Assembly (NCBI GenBank): GCA_028683435.1
Contig: JAQUIG010000012.1
Location: 1 to 64,000 of the forward strand
Direction of reading: 5' to 3'
DNA from: Desulfuromonadaceae bacterium
GTDB taxonomy: Bacteria; Desulfobacterota; Desulfuromonadia; Geobacterales; Pseudopelobacteraceae
Length of the DNA: 64,000 nt
Shown one piece after another: positions 47,714 through 57,345 of this stretch; positions within the stretch are counted from its first letter, which is position 1; the number at the start of each line of letters is the position of its first letter. Below the pieces are notes generated by a model. It did no database searches. It saw only the letters and a program-made list of their open reading frames with translations, and was not told where the DNA came from. Made by a program: the position numbers and the translations under genes.

Positions 47714-49567
47714 ATGCTTATAATTGTTGAATCGCCCACCAAGGCGAAAAAAATACAGTCAATCCTTAAAATGAAGACCATGTCCACTGTGGGGCATTTC
47801 AAAGACCTGCCCGCAGCGCAGATCGGTATTGATCTGACAACGTATGAACCTACCTTTGTCTACCACGAAAAGAAAGTGAACCTCCCCAAGGAGCTTCGTG
47901 CCGCTGCGCGCGGTAAGACCGTCATGCTTGCCGGTGACCCGGACCGGGAGGGATATGCCATCAGCTGCCATATCTACGAAGAGGTGAAAACTGTCGCCAA
48001 AGAATGTCTCAGGATGGAGATTTACGAGGTGACCGAGAAGGGGCTGAAGGAGTCGCTTGCCAAGGCGGTGCCGTTTGAAAGTACGAACAGCGGCCTCTAC
48101 AACGCCTTCCTTGGGCGAAGAATCGGTGACCGTCTGGTAGGGTATATTCTCTCCCCACTTGCCAGTAAAGCTCTCCGTAGCTCCTACAGTGTCGGGCGGG
48201 TCCAATCCCCTGCAGTCCGCCTGGTTGTCGACCGTGAACGGGAAATCCGGAAATTCACTTCTGCCCCCTACTGGATGCTGGATATCCAGCTGGACAAGGA
48301 CGGGACGACCTTCCTGGCCCGTCACATTAACGGCAAGTTTGCACAACAGTCTGACGCAGATCGGATCATCGCCGCAATCAGTGCGGAAACCGAGGCCCTG
48401 GCAGAAAAAGTCGAAAAGAAAGAGGTCAGGCAATCCGCCAAGCCGCCGTTCACGACGGTCGATCTGCAGGCCGCCGCAGCCGCCCGCCTGAAATACACCC
48501 CGGAGCAGACGATGAAACTTGCTCAGGCGCTTTTTGACCACGGCGTTATCACCTACCACCGGACCGATTCCGTCCGGATGGACCCCGCCTTCGTGGCTGA
48601 GATTCGTGCGTTTATTGGGAATTCTCTCGGGGAAAACTACCTGCCGCTCCAGCCGAACCAGCATACATCCAAAAACTCGCAGGCCGAGGCGCACGAAGGG
48701 ATCCGCCCCACCCATATGCACTCGGTTGCAAATATCCCGGCTGTCATCAGTAAGGAAAGACTGACTCCCGACCATGCCAGGCTCTACGAGATGATCTTCA
48801 AGCGGGCTGTTGCCAGCCAGCTGGCGGTGGCACGCTACGATTCTACCGTCATGATCTTTGTCGTCGCCGGTGAGCGGTTCAAGGCAGCCGGGCGGGTATT
48901 GATATTTGATGGTTTTCTCAAGGTGTATGCCGAGGTTGATGAGGAAAAAGAAAAAAAGGGGGAGGATGACAAGCTGCAGCTGCTCCCCCCGGTAGAGGCT
49001 GGCGAGATGGTGCCGAAACTGCAGGAAATACTCGAAGAGAAAAAGAGCAAGCCGCCGGGAAGGTTTACGCTCGGATCACTGGTAAAGGAGCTTGAACGGC
49101 TCGACATCGGGCGCCCTTCAACATATGCCGCCATCACCAAGAACATTACGGACCGTGGCTACATCAAGGAAGAGAAGGGGAGGGTGGTTCCGCTGCCCCC
49201 GGGGGAAACGCTGATTGACTATCTGAGGGATAAGCATGGCTGGGTGATCGATTACGAGCTTACGGGGAAAATGGAAAATTTTCTTGATCTGGTTGTGGAG
49301 AATAAGGAAACTTGGCAGCGTTTTTGCCGGGGTGTTCACAACAAGATGGGGTTTTTTATTCCGCCAGTGAGGGCAGAAGGGGGTGGCCCAAGCGAAGGGC
49401 AGCTCAGGTATGCGCGCGACCTCGCCCAAAAAAGAAATCTGGTTGTATCCGATGAAACACTAAAGAGTAGCAAGGCCCTCTCAATGTGGATTGAAGGTGT
49501 CGTCGGCACGAAGGTGGCGACGACACCTTCAATCAAGGCCGTTCCGAAGGACAAACCCCATGTTTGA
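47714..49567 (+). CDS. Type IA DNA topoisomerase without zinc-finger domain
   Basis: The 617-residue protein starts with the TOPRIM domain (LIIVESPTKAKKI; DPDREG metal motif) and has the active-site Tyr281 in HGVITYHRTDSVR. The GRVQSPAVRLV motif is also typical. The usual GE after DPDREG is GY here. No zinc ribbons follow; instead the end (~550-600) is a short helical segment starting SEGQLRYARDLAQ, like tails of some topoisomerase III-type proteins. It relaxes negative supercoils or resolves single-stranded links. It is probably an accessory enzyme rather than the main TopA. The final codons carry a 17-bp inverted repeat, and the stop overlaps the next gene by eight bases. Confidence 0.88.
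   Translation: MLIIVESPTKAKKIQSILKMKTMSTVGHFKDLPAAQIGIDLTTYEPTFVYHEKKVNLPKELRAAARGKTVMLAGDPDREGYAISCHIYEEVKTVAKECLRMEIYEVTEKGLKESLAKAVPFESTNSGLYNAFLGRRIGDRLVGYILSPLASKALRSSYSVGRVQSPAVRLVVDREREIRKFTSAPYWMLDIQLDKDGTTFLARHINGKFAQQSDADRIIAAISAETEALAEKVEKKEVRQSAKPPFTTVDLQAAAAARLKYTPEQTMKLAQALFDHGVITYHRTDSVRMDPAFVAEIRAFIGNSLGENYLPLQPNQHTSKNSQAEAHEGIRPTHMHSVANIPAVISKERLTPDHARLYEMIFKRAVASQLAVARYDSTVMIFVVAGERFKAAGRVLIFDGFLKVYAEVDEEKEKKGEDDKLQLLPPVEAGEMVPKLQEILEEKKSKPPGRFTLGSLVKELERLDIGRPSTYAAITKNITDRGYIKEEKGRVVPLPPGETLIDYLRDKHGWVIDYELTGKMENFLDLVVENKETWQRFCRGVHNKMGFFIPPVRAEGGGPSEGQLRYARDLAQKRNLVVSDETLKSSKALSMWIEGVVGTKVATTPSIKAVPKDKPHV
49489..49534 (+). repeat. Perfect 17-bp inverted repeat in the 3' end of the topoisomerase gene
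   Basis: Bases 49489-49505 are the exact reverse complement of 49518-49534, with a 12-base loop. The repeat lies inside the coding region (WIEGVVGTK to TPSIKA) just 26 bases upstream of the transporter start. Confidence 0.85.
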
Positions 49568-51119
49568 CAACCCGCTGCTGCTCGTCTGTCTTGCCATTGG
49601 TTGCGGCGCCATCCTTGGCCGCATTTCCATAAAGAAGGTGTCGCTGGGCGTTGCCGGGGTACTGTTCGCCGGTGTCATGTGGGGCTATCTCGAGCCGGCG
49701 GTCAAGCCACCTGACGTCCTGGCGACCTTCGGTCTTGCACTGTTCGTGTACGCCATCGGCCTTTCTTCGAGCGGTCTTTTGTTCGACACCTGGTCACATG
49801 GCGGGTGGCGATTTATGCTGATACCGCCGGTTGCCGTCGGCGTTGCCTTTGCTGTTAGCCTCTTCGCCGCTCAGATCTTTAATATACCGGCGAGTACCGC
49901 TGCGGGCGTTTTTGCCGGCGCCCTGACCAATACCCCTTCCCTTGCCGCCGCTACGACAGCTCTCGGACAAAGAGGGGCGGAGGCGACGCTTGGCTATGCA
50001 ATAGCCTACCCGTTGGGAGTTCTGATCCCGATTCTGTTGCTTTCCTGGCCGTTCAGGCGCGAAACTCAGGGTGCTGGCGACACACTGTCAAGCGCCGCCA
50101 TCGTGGTACGCAATGTCAAGGAGCCTGGAGAGGCGGTTGGAGGTCTGCTGGAGCGCTATTCTTTATCGGTGCGCTTCGCACGTTGTGTCCGTGGCAACGA
50201 ACAATTTGCCCTCACAGGATTTTCGGTCATTAAAAACGGCGACATCGTGACGGTTGTCGGCTTGTCTGATGACGTGCGTAATGCCACGGAGATCCTTGGG
50301 GTTGAATCCGGTGGAGACGTACTGCATGACAGAAGTCAGCTCGACTACCGGCGGATATTCGTATCAAGCCCGGCCGTATGCGGCAAGACGTTGCGTGAGG
50401 TGGGGATTTTTCGCAATTTCGAAGGCATCGTGACAAGAGTCAGACGCGGCGACACCGATTTCATCCCCAACGCAGAAACCACCATCATGCCGGGCGACCG
50501 CCTGCGGGTGATCGCACCGCGGGAAAAACTTTCGGCAATCTCGGAATACATCGGAGATTCCTACCATGAAGCCAGCGAATTCAATATCCTGACCTTCGGA
50601 CTGGGGCTCGCAATGGGCATTGCCATCGGAACCGTCAACATCACCCTGCCGATGGGGCTTGGAACGTTCGAGATCGGCCCGGTAGCGGGTTGTTTGATTG
50701 TGGCGCTGGTGCTGGGTGCACTTGGCAGGACCGGTCCGCTGACATGGTATCTGCCGTACGGTGCATCAATGTCACTGCGCCAGCTCGGCCTGGTTGTCTT
50801 TCTGGCATGTGCCGGCATTAAGGCGGGTGGCCTGCTGCACACAGCGCCGCTCAACATTTCTGCGCTGGTTTTGGGTGCCTGCATCACAACGGTGACATGC
50901 CTGGTAACAATTGCAATGGCCCGCATAATTGCCGGTAAGTCGTGGCCGTTCATCGGAGGTATTCTGGCAGGAGTGCAGACTCAACCGGCGGTTTTAGGTT
51001 TCGCTGTCGGCCGCTGCGGCAATGAACGGGTCGAGGCCGGCTATGCGGCGGCTTATCCGCTCAGCATGTTGTTGAAGATAGTTTTTGTGCAGATCTTTTT
51101 GATGGTTATGAACTCTTGA
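49560..51119 (+). CDS. AspT/YidE-type transporter with TrkA-C domains
   Basis: The 519-residue protein has about ten hydrophobic helices in two halves (1-190 and 350-519) and in between two RCK_C/TrkA-C-like domains (~190-345), e.g. FALTGFSVIKNGDIVTVVG and ETTIMPGDRLRVIAP. This is the aspartate-alanine exchanger (AAE) family layout. GALTNTPSLAAAT and the later GVQTQPAVLGFA are the paired signature motifs. Substrates include dicarboxylates or amino acids, but are not known here. The ATG at 49560, with GAAGG nine bases upstream, overlaps the topoisomerase end by eight bases. Confidence 0.88.
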   Translation: MFDNPLLLVCLAIGCGAILGRISIKKVSLGVAGVLFAGVMWGYLEPAVKPPDVLATFGLALFVYAIGLSSSGLLFDTWSHGGWRFMLIPPVAVGVAFAVSLFAAQIFNIPASTAAGVFAGALTNTPSLAAATTALGQRGAEATLGYAIAYPLGVLIPILLLSWPFRRETQGAGDTLSSAAIVVRNVKEPGEAVGGLLERYSLSVRFARCVRGNEQFALTGFSVIKNGDIVTVVGLSDDVRNATEILGVESGGDVLHDRSQLDYRRIFVSSPAVCGKTLREVGIFRNFEGIVTRVRRGDTDFIPNAETTIMPGDRLRVIAPREKLSAISEYIGDSYHEASEFNILTFGLGLAMGIAIGTVNITLPMGLGTFEIGPVAGCLIVALVLGALGRTGPLTWYLPYGASMSLRQLGLVVFLACAGIKAGGLLHTAPLNISALVLGACITTVTCLVTIAMARIIAGKSWPFIGGILAGVQTQPAVLGFAVGRCGNERVEAGYAAAYPLSMLLKIVFVQIFLMVMNS

Positions 51120-51154
51120 CTGGGGATATGAGTGTCTGTAAAGGAAAACGTGTC

Positions 51155-51550
51155 ATGATTACCACATTCAGCACGATACAAAAGTTTGATCATCTCGAGC
51201 TATACCGCGATTTCCTTGAGCGGGAAACTGACCGCAGCGGTACGTTGGTCCTGCACCACGGCCTCGTGAAACGGCCCGGGAAAAAGGTCCCGGACTTTTC
51301 CACCGTGGAACTGAAAGCTCTCGTCTCCGATGTTGACGACCGATTGGCAGGTATTGCTCGCCAGGCAGAGGAGATGTTCAGCCTGAATCAGGTACTTGTC
51401 GTACATCGGCTCGGGACGGTCTGCGTCTCTGATTCAGTGCTGCTGGTGATCGTTTCCGGCATGACACGTGACCGCTGTTTCGCCGCCTGTTCCTGGGTCG
51501 TTGACGAAATCAAGCGGGAAGAGTTCATAAAGTTGATCGAGCACAAGTAA
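51155..51550 (+). CDS. MoaE-like molybdopterin synthase catalytic subunit
   Basis: The 131-residue protein has the MoaE order: an N-terminal strand region (TLVLHHGLVKRPGKK), LAGIARQAEEMF helix, VVHRLG with the conserved His-Arg, a C-terminal DEIK segment, and EEFIK where the catalytic Lys is expected. MoaE inserts dithiolene sulfur with MoaD. The match to classical MoaE is moderate and the protein is slightly shorter. The ATG at 51155 is preferred; a TTG at 51116 would extend it into the transporter end. No other moa gene is in the window. Confidence 0.72.
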   Translation: MITTFSTIQKFDHLELYRDFLERETDRSGTLVLHHGLVKRPGKKVPDFSTVELKALVSDVDDRLAGIARQAEEMFSLNQVLVVHRLGTVCVSDSVLLVIVSGMTRDRCFAACSWVVDEIKREEFIKLIEHK

Positions 51551-51554
51551 CTGA

Positions 51555-52640
<1,086 letters not shown>

Positions 52641-52741
52641 TGAAATATCAAATACAGGTAGAACGATCCTGTCGATTTATTGCCTAATACTGTTAATCAT
52701 TGAAATATGGTTGTAGCAAGAAAAATCGCGCTTACTACACG

Positions 52742-53037
52742 GAGCCATTGAGTATCGATGACCTCGCCGCACAGGCAAGCTGAGTAACTCAACGTTTCAC
52801 CATCACTTCCGGTCTATGACCGCTCTCAGTCCTTTGCAGTTCCAGAAGCAGCTACGCCTGCAGGAAGGCAGGCGTTTAATGTTGTTCGAACGTATGGATG
52901 CCGCTAACGCGGCATTTCAAGTCGGCTACGAGAGTCCATCGCAGTTCAACCGTGAATACAATCGCCAATTTGGAGCACCACCGCTACGCGACGTCACAAT
53001 ACCGACTAAAACGACACATCTTCGCCGGCTTTTTTGA
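52742..53037 (+). pseudogene. AraC-family regulator remnant
   Basis: Two overlapping frames encode pieces of one AraC-type HTH domain. [13 protein letters not shown] (52742-52780) is in one frame, then after a one-base loss near 52781 the other frame continues with [10 protein letters not shown] and [20 protein letters not shown] and ends [10 protein letters not shown]. No N-terminal sensing domain is present upstream. This is a 5'-truncated, frameshifted remnant of the regulator that probably controlled the divergent reductase. Confidence 0.75.
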
Positions 53038-53129
53038 TGTATTTAGTAAGATATGCTTCAATCTCTTCATGTGAGCGTTCAAGTGGTCGGTAGTCTGGGA
53101 CTATGGCATCTCTATAAATTTAATCGGGA

Positions 53130-54347
53130 TCAGACAGTAAGTATTTTGCGCAAAATGACGGTAAACAGCGGCGGCTGGTCTCCTTCCGAAGCGGCAATGG
53201 CTATTTCCATCAGAGTCAGTCTGTCGTGGGAACAGCGCACCGTCTGGAAAGAGTTCTCTTTCACCAGTCTGATCCTGCCGTCTTTCAGGTATGTGGCGAA
53301 AAGCTCATTCCTGGCAGCTTCACCGATGATGAAGTCGAAGATGCTCTCACCGAGCAGACCCTTGCGGGAGACACCAAAAAGTTTCTCGGCCCGCTGGTTG
53401 GACATGATTATCCTGCCATCCTGCATGCAGGTGACCACTGCTGAGGGGACCATTTCGAAAAATGAACGATAGCGGGCATCTATTTCGGAACTCTGCTGGT
53501 CTTTTTGCTGCAGTTCCTGCATCAGGTCATTAAAGGAACCGATAAGAGTGCCGATTTCGTCATTTGTCAAGCTGGGCAGGCGGTCGGCATAGGAGCCGGT
53601 CCGGGTAACCTTGGAGATGGATACGGCCAGCTGCTTCACCGGGTCGATGATGTTCCGGCGAAGGATCCACCCCATAACGAGGATAATGATAAAGAAAATC
53701 CCCCCACGGTAGAGAAGATCCTGCTTCATGTTGGCGCCGATCTGCCGGTAGAGGCCAGCCATCGGAATGGAGACCGACACTGCACCGATGACTTCGCCCA
53801 CCTTGTAGTTGTAGGAGTAGTGTCCGCGGGGAAAGCGCGCCCGTACAAAGGCCGGAGCCTTGTCATAATCACCGTGGCATGCCAGGCATGACTCTACGGC
53901 TACCATCGGCTGCAGGTAGCGGAAGGTCCGCTTGCCATCCACCGCCTCCATGCTGGAGCTCTCGGCCAGCTTCTGTAGGCTGAAATTCTTCAGGCGGGCG
54001 GTTTCGTAATTGTCGGGCCGATTATCCGGGTTGCGGTAACGGAGTGATACCTGCCGGACATAGTACGGGCTACCGGCAGTGATTTTTTTTGCAACCTGGG
54101 TGGCTACTACCTGGGGTACCAAGTCATAATTATTCTCCGCTTCGTCTCTGACTGCGCTCGACATGTAATCTCGCGTTTCAATTATCTGCCGGGCCAAGAT
54201 GCGGGAATTATCCTCAGCAAACTTGAGTATCAGTTGCTGCTGCTTCCGGTAGGTAAGAAAAGCGGCCGTCAGGAAGAGAAAGACCAGCAGCAGTGACATG
54301 ATCAGGTTGAATTTGGTGCGCAACTGCAGGTTGTTGAACCAGGGCAT
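53130..54347 (-). CDS. Heme c-binding membrane sensor (DUF3365-HAMP-PAS) without output domain
   Basis: The protein has 405 residues from the ATG at 54347 (GGAGG four bases upstream). Layout: membrane helix ~14-35; a periplasmic Tll0287-like (DUF3365) domain with the heme c motif C154-LAC-H158; a second membrane helix ~218-238; HAMP (~240-295); then one PAS domain (~310-400). The chain ends shortly after VILRKI, where related proteins continue into a kinase, GGDEF or other effector. So it either signals through a partner or is truncated. The multi-PAS kinase gene lies upstream on the same strand with a 142-base gap and is an obvious partner. The 3' end borders the AraC remnant, a sign of rearrangement. 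Confidence 0.85.
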   Translation of the reverse strand: MPWFNNLQLRTKFNLIMSLLLVFLFLTAAFLTYRKQQQLILKFAEDNSRILARQIIETRDYMSSAVRDEAENNYDLVPQVVATQVAKKITAGSPYYVRQVSLRYRNPDNRPDNYETARLKNFSLQKLAESSSMEAVDGKRTFRYLQPMVAVESCLACHGDYDKAPAFVRARFPRGHYSYNYKVGEVIGAVSVSIPMAGLYRQIGANMKQDLLYRGGIFFIIILVMGWILRRNIIDPVKQLAVSISKVTRTGSYADRLPSLTNDEIGTLIGSFNDLMQELQQKDQQSSEIDARYRSFFEMVPSAVVTCMQDGRIIMSNQRAEKLFGVSRKGLLGESIFDFIIGEAARNELFATYLKDGRIRLVKENSFQTVRCSHDRLTLMEIAIAASEGDQPPLFTVILRKILTV

Positions 54348-54489
54348 AAAGCCTCCAGGAAAACTATTCTTCCGTAAGTATAACCACTGGCGGATAATAT
54401 GCAACTGCTCTCATCCCCAACATTTCCAACTACGATCCCGATACCTCGAAGTTAAAAATCCATTGCAACTTCCAGTTATTCTTCCATAC

Positions 54490-56823
54490 CTAGTTTGCTG
54501 AAAAGGTGAAATAAAAGCATGCCCCTTTGCCTGGTTCCCCTTCGGCCCATATCCTGCCGCCATGACGTTTGATGATTCGCTCCACCGTGGCCAGACCGAT
54601 GCCGGAGCCTTTGAATGCTTCGGCTCCGGGCAAACGCTGGAAAGGCATAAAAAGTTTGTTCGCGGCCGCCTTGTCAAAACCGGCACCGTTGTCCCGAACG
54701 AAATAAACGGGGTTCCCATCAATCTCCGTTGTGCCAAACTCGATGAGCGCCTTCTCCCGCATGCCGGTGTACTTCCAGGCATTACCGAGGAGGTTATCCA
54801 GTACCACCCGCACCAGACTCGCATCGACATCGGCCGTAATCCCATCGGCGATCCTGAAATCAACCTGCCGATCAGGATCGCTCTTTTTCAGCATCCTGGC
54901 TACCTCTTGAGCCAGCACGCAAAGGGAAACATTCTCCTGATGCAGTTCGACATGGCCCATGCGCGAGAATTCGAGCAGGGCCTCAATGAGCTGGTTCATG
55001 TGTAAGACGCCATTATAGGCATCTTGGATATAGTCCATGCATTCCTCTGGGAGCTGGTCGCCGCAGAGCAGATCGATGGCCTGGCAGTTCATGCCAACAA
55101 CGTTCAATGGTTGGCGCAGATCATGGGCCACCGTATAATTGAAGGTCTCCATCTCCCGATTGGCGTCTTCCAGATCGGCAGCGTGTGCCGCCAGGGTCAC
55201 GTTCAGTTTCGCAATCTTCTCCTCCGCTTGTTTGCGATCAGTCACATCGATCGAGACAGCGAGCGAGCGGACGACCTTCCCCTCGCTGTCCCGTTCCGCT
55301 ATGGCGGAAAGGAGGACGTCTCGGATCTCGCCGTTCTTCTTCACGATCTGGTACGGCACTTCCTTGCAGGAGCCGGTCCGGAAAAATTCGGGGAGAACGA
55401 CCGCGGTGGCGTAGGAACGGGATGCCTCCGTGTAAAACTCCGTGGATATCCGGCCGAGCACCTCGTCTCTCTCATAGCCGAGAGTTTTGAGCCAGTAATT
55501 GCTGACGCTGACAAGTCGCCCGTCATGATCGATTGAATGGAGCATGACCGGGGTTTCATTGTAGAGCCGGCGATAGCGCTCCTCGCCGTGGCGCAGTTCA
55601 TCTTCCGCTTTTTTGCGGGCGGTGATGTCGTTCACCAGGCTCACCAGACATTGTTCCGCGCCGATGGCGATGATATCCGCTGAATAGAGGCCGATGATAA
55701 TGCCCCCAGATTTACTTCTAAAGCCGATCTCGAGGTCACGGACCGTCTTCCCTTCCGCCAGCATCTGGAGGACGGTGGCCCGGTCTTCCGGGTTCTGCCA
55801 GATGTCCTGTCCCAGCGAAGAACGGCCGATCAACTCGTCGCGCCGGTAGCCCATCACCCGTTCGAAGGCCTCGTTGACTTCCAGGTACCTCCCGTCTGCC
55901 AGGGAGGCGATGACGAGGATGCTCGGCGTTGCTTGGAAGGCCTTGGAAAACTTGCTCTCCGAGGCCCGGAGCGCTTCCTCCGTCCGCATCCGTTCGGTGA
56001 TGTCGTGCGTCACCTTTGAGAACCTGCGCAGGTTCCCGTTATCATCGCGCAGTGAGGAAATGATCACATCGGCCCAGAAGCGGCTCCCGTCCTTGCCGAT
56101 CCGCCACCCCTCGTATGCGATCCGCCCCTCGGCCGCGGCTTTTTGGAGTTCTTCTTCGGGCTTGCCGGCATTTCGATCCTCTTCGGTATAAAAACAGGAA
56201 AAATGTTTACCGATGATCTCCTCAGCCCGATACCCCTTCAAACGCTCGGCGCCCGCATTCCAATTCAGTACATTTCCCTCTGCATCGAGCATGAAAATCG
56301 CGTAATTACTCACCCCCTCTACCTGTATATGAAACTGCTCCTCTTTTTCCCGAAGACGCGTCTCGTATTCCTTGCGGACGGTGATGTCGCTAACCAGAGC
56401 CATAACGAAGACACCGTTGATGGTTTCGACTTGGCTCAGGCTGATCTCCACGGGGAACTCGCTTCCCTCCCAGCGACGTCCGGAAATGTCAAGGAGTTGA
56501 TCCGTCTCCATGGTCCTGGGCTCTGCGAAGAAAGGCACCAGATGTTCTTCATGTATTTTGCGGAAACGTTCGGGAATGAGTACGGTTTGGGGCTTGCCGA
56601 TGAGGTCATTTCTTTGGTAGCCGAACATCCGCTCGGCAGCGGAATTCACCAGCAGAATGGTCCCGGAACTGTCGATAATGACCACCCCCTTCGCGAGCGA
56701 CTCCAAAAGGGTACGTACCGTGGCATCGCCCTGGAAAAGTCCCGAGGCAAAAGCTATTTGCCGCTGGATTCTCAACTCCTGTTCATGGCGTGCCTTTTCC
56801 TGATCTAGGCCAGGTGTAGTCAT
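54490..56823 (-). CDS. Multi-PAS sensor histidine kinase
   Basis: The 777-residue protein has no clear membrane segment. Four PAS domains follow one another: ~30-145 (with LGVV-like VVIIDSSGTILLVNSAAERMF), ~160-275, ~285-400 and ~410-525. Next come a coiled coil and a HisKA domain with phospho-acceptor His567 in TVAHDLRQPLN. The HATPase_c domain has N-box DNLLGNAWKY, G1 DNGAGFD and G2 GSGIGLATV. No receiver domain is attached, so the response regulator is elsewhere. A cytoplasmic signal, such as redox state, is likely. GGAG precedes the ATG. Confidence 0.94.
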   Translation of the reverse strand: MTTPGLDQEKARHEQELRIQRQIAFASGLFQGDATVRTLLESLAKGVVIIDSSGTILLVNSAAERMFGYQRNDLIGKPQTVLIPERFRKIHEEHLVPFFAEPRTMETDQLLDISGRRWEGSEFPVEISLSQVETINGVFVMALVSDITVRKEYETRLREKEEQFHIQVEGVSNYAIFMLDAEGNVLNWNAGAERLKGYRAEEIIGKHFSCFYTEEDRNAGKPEEELQKAAAEGRIAYEGWRIGKDGSRFWADVIISSLRDDNGNLRRFSKVTHDITERMRTEEALRASESKFSKAFQATPSILVIASLADGRYLEVNEAFERVMGYRRDELIGRSSLGQDIWQNPEDRATVLQMLAEGKTVRDLEIGFRSKSGGIIIGLYSADIIAIGAEQCLVSLVNDITARKKAEDELRHGEERYRRLYNETPVMLHSIDHDGRLVSVSNYWLKTLGYERDEVLGRISTEFYTEASRSYATAVVLPEFFRTGSCKEVPYQIVKKNGEIRDVLLSAIAERDSEGKVVRSLAVSIDVTDRKQAEEKIAKLNVTLAAHAADLEDANREMETFNYTVAHDLRQPLNVVGMNCQAIDLLCGDQLPEECMDYIQDAYNGVLHMNQLIEALLEFSRMGHVELHQENVSLCVLAQEVARMLKKSDPDRQVDFRIADGITADVDASLVRVVLDNLLGNAWKYTGMREKALIEFGTTEIDGNPVYFVRDNGAGFDKAAANKLFMPFQRLPGAEAFKGSGIGLATVERIIKRHGGRIWAEGEPGKGACFYFTFSAN

Positions 56824-57255
56824 GGGGTTCTCCGTACTGTTACTAGTATTGCCCTCGGATCAAGAAGACGTCCTCGCCAGTTTTCTGTTATGTGACAAAA
56901 TATGCGATGCTCAATCTTATTCCACTTGCTGGTGCCTAACGGAAAATGACAGACATGGATGGCAAGCCCAAGCCTAAATCAGGACGGGAAAATTCACCTA
57001 ATTCAACACGGGACGTAACACAAAATCACGATTTAATAAAATTTTGCCAGACCGTACGCTTATGATTTCTCATTAACAACCTATTTGTTCCCATTAAAAC
57101 GAGACAGACCTGACACATTCATACATTCTATAGGTGTTAGTTCCAGGATTGTTTTGACTTGATGGAGGGGATGATTTTCAGAATAGATTGACAAGAGTCC
57201 GCTGGTTGCCTGATTATTTGGACTCGATTTGAAGGAAGGCTATTTAAATTAATTT
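56824..57255. other. Intergenic region, possible small RNA
   Basis: This 430-base AT-rich stretch has no convincing protein gene. On the plus strand TTGACA at about 57187 has GATTAT 18 bases later, which would start transcription near 57220. The only terminator downstream is the stem-loop at 57256. A transcript of roughly 70 bases is possible. Evidence is weak. Confidence 0.3.
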
Positions 57256-57289
57256 GGGCGGTGAGTTTTCGAGAACTCACCGCCCTTTT
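57256..57289 (+). terminator. Orphan plus-strand intrinsic terminator
   Basis: A 12-bp stem (GGGCGGTGAGTT at 57256-57267 with AACTCACCGCCC at 57274-57285) is followed by four T. The T-run is only on the plus side. No plus-strand protein gene ends upstream, which leaves the terminator unexplained. It might weakly stop the minus-strand sbcC transcript as well. Confidence 0.7.
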
Positions 57290-57345
57290 ACATCTTGGGG
57301 TGACGCCCACATAATGCATACGTGTTTGGACATCAACTCCAGAGC

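Noticed and set aside
54562-56808. Several plus-strand frames opposite the histidine kinase gene
   Set aside because: Shadows of the kinase PAS and HATPase codons; no motifs of their own.
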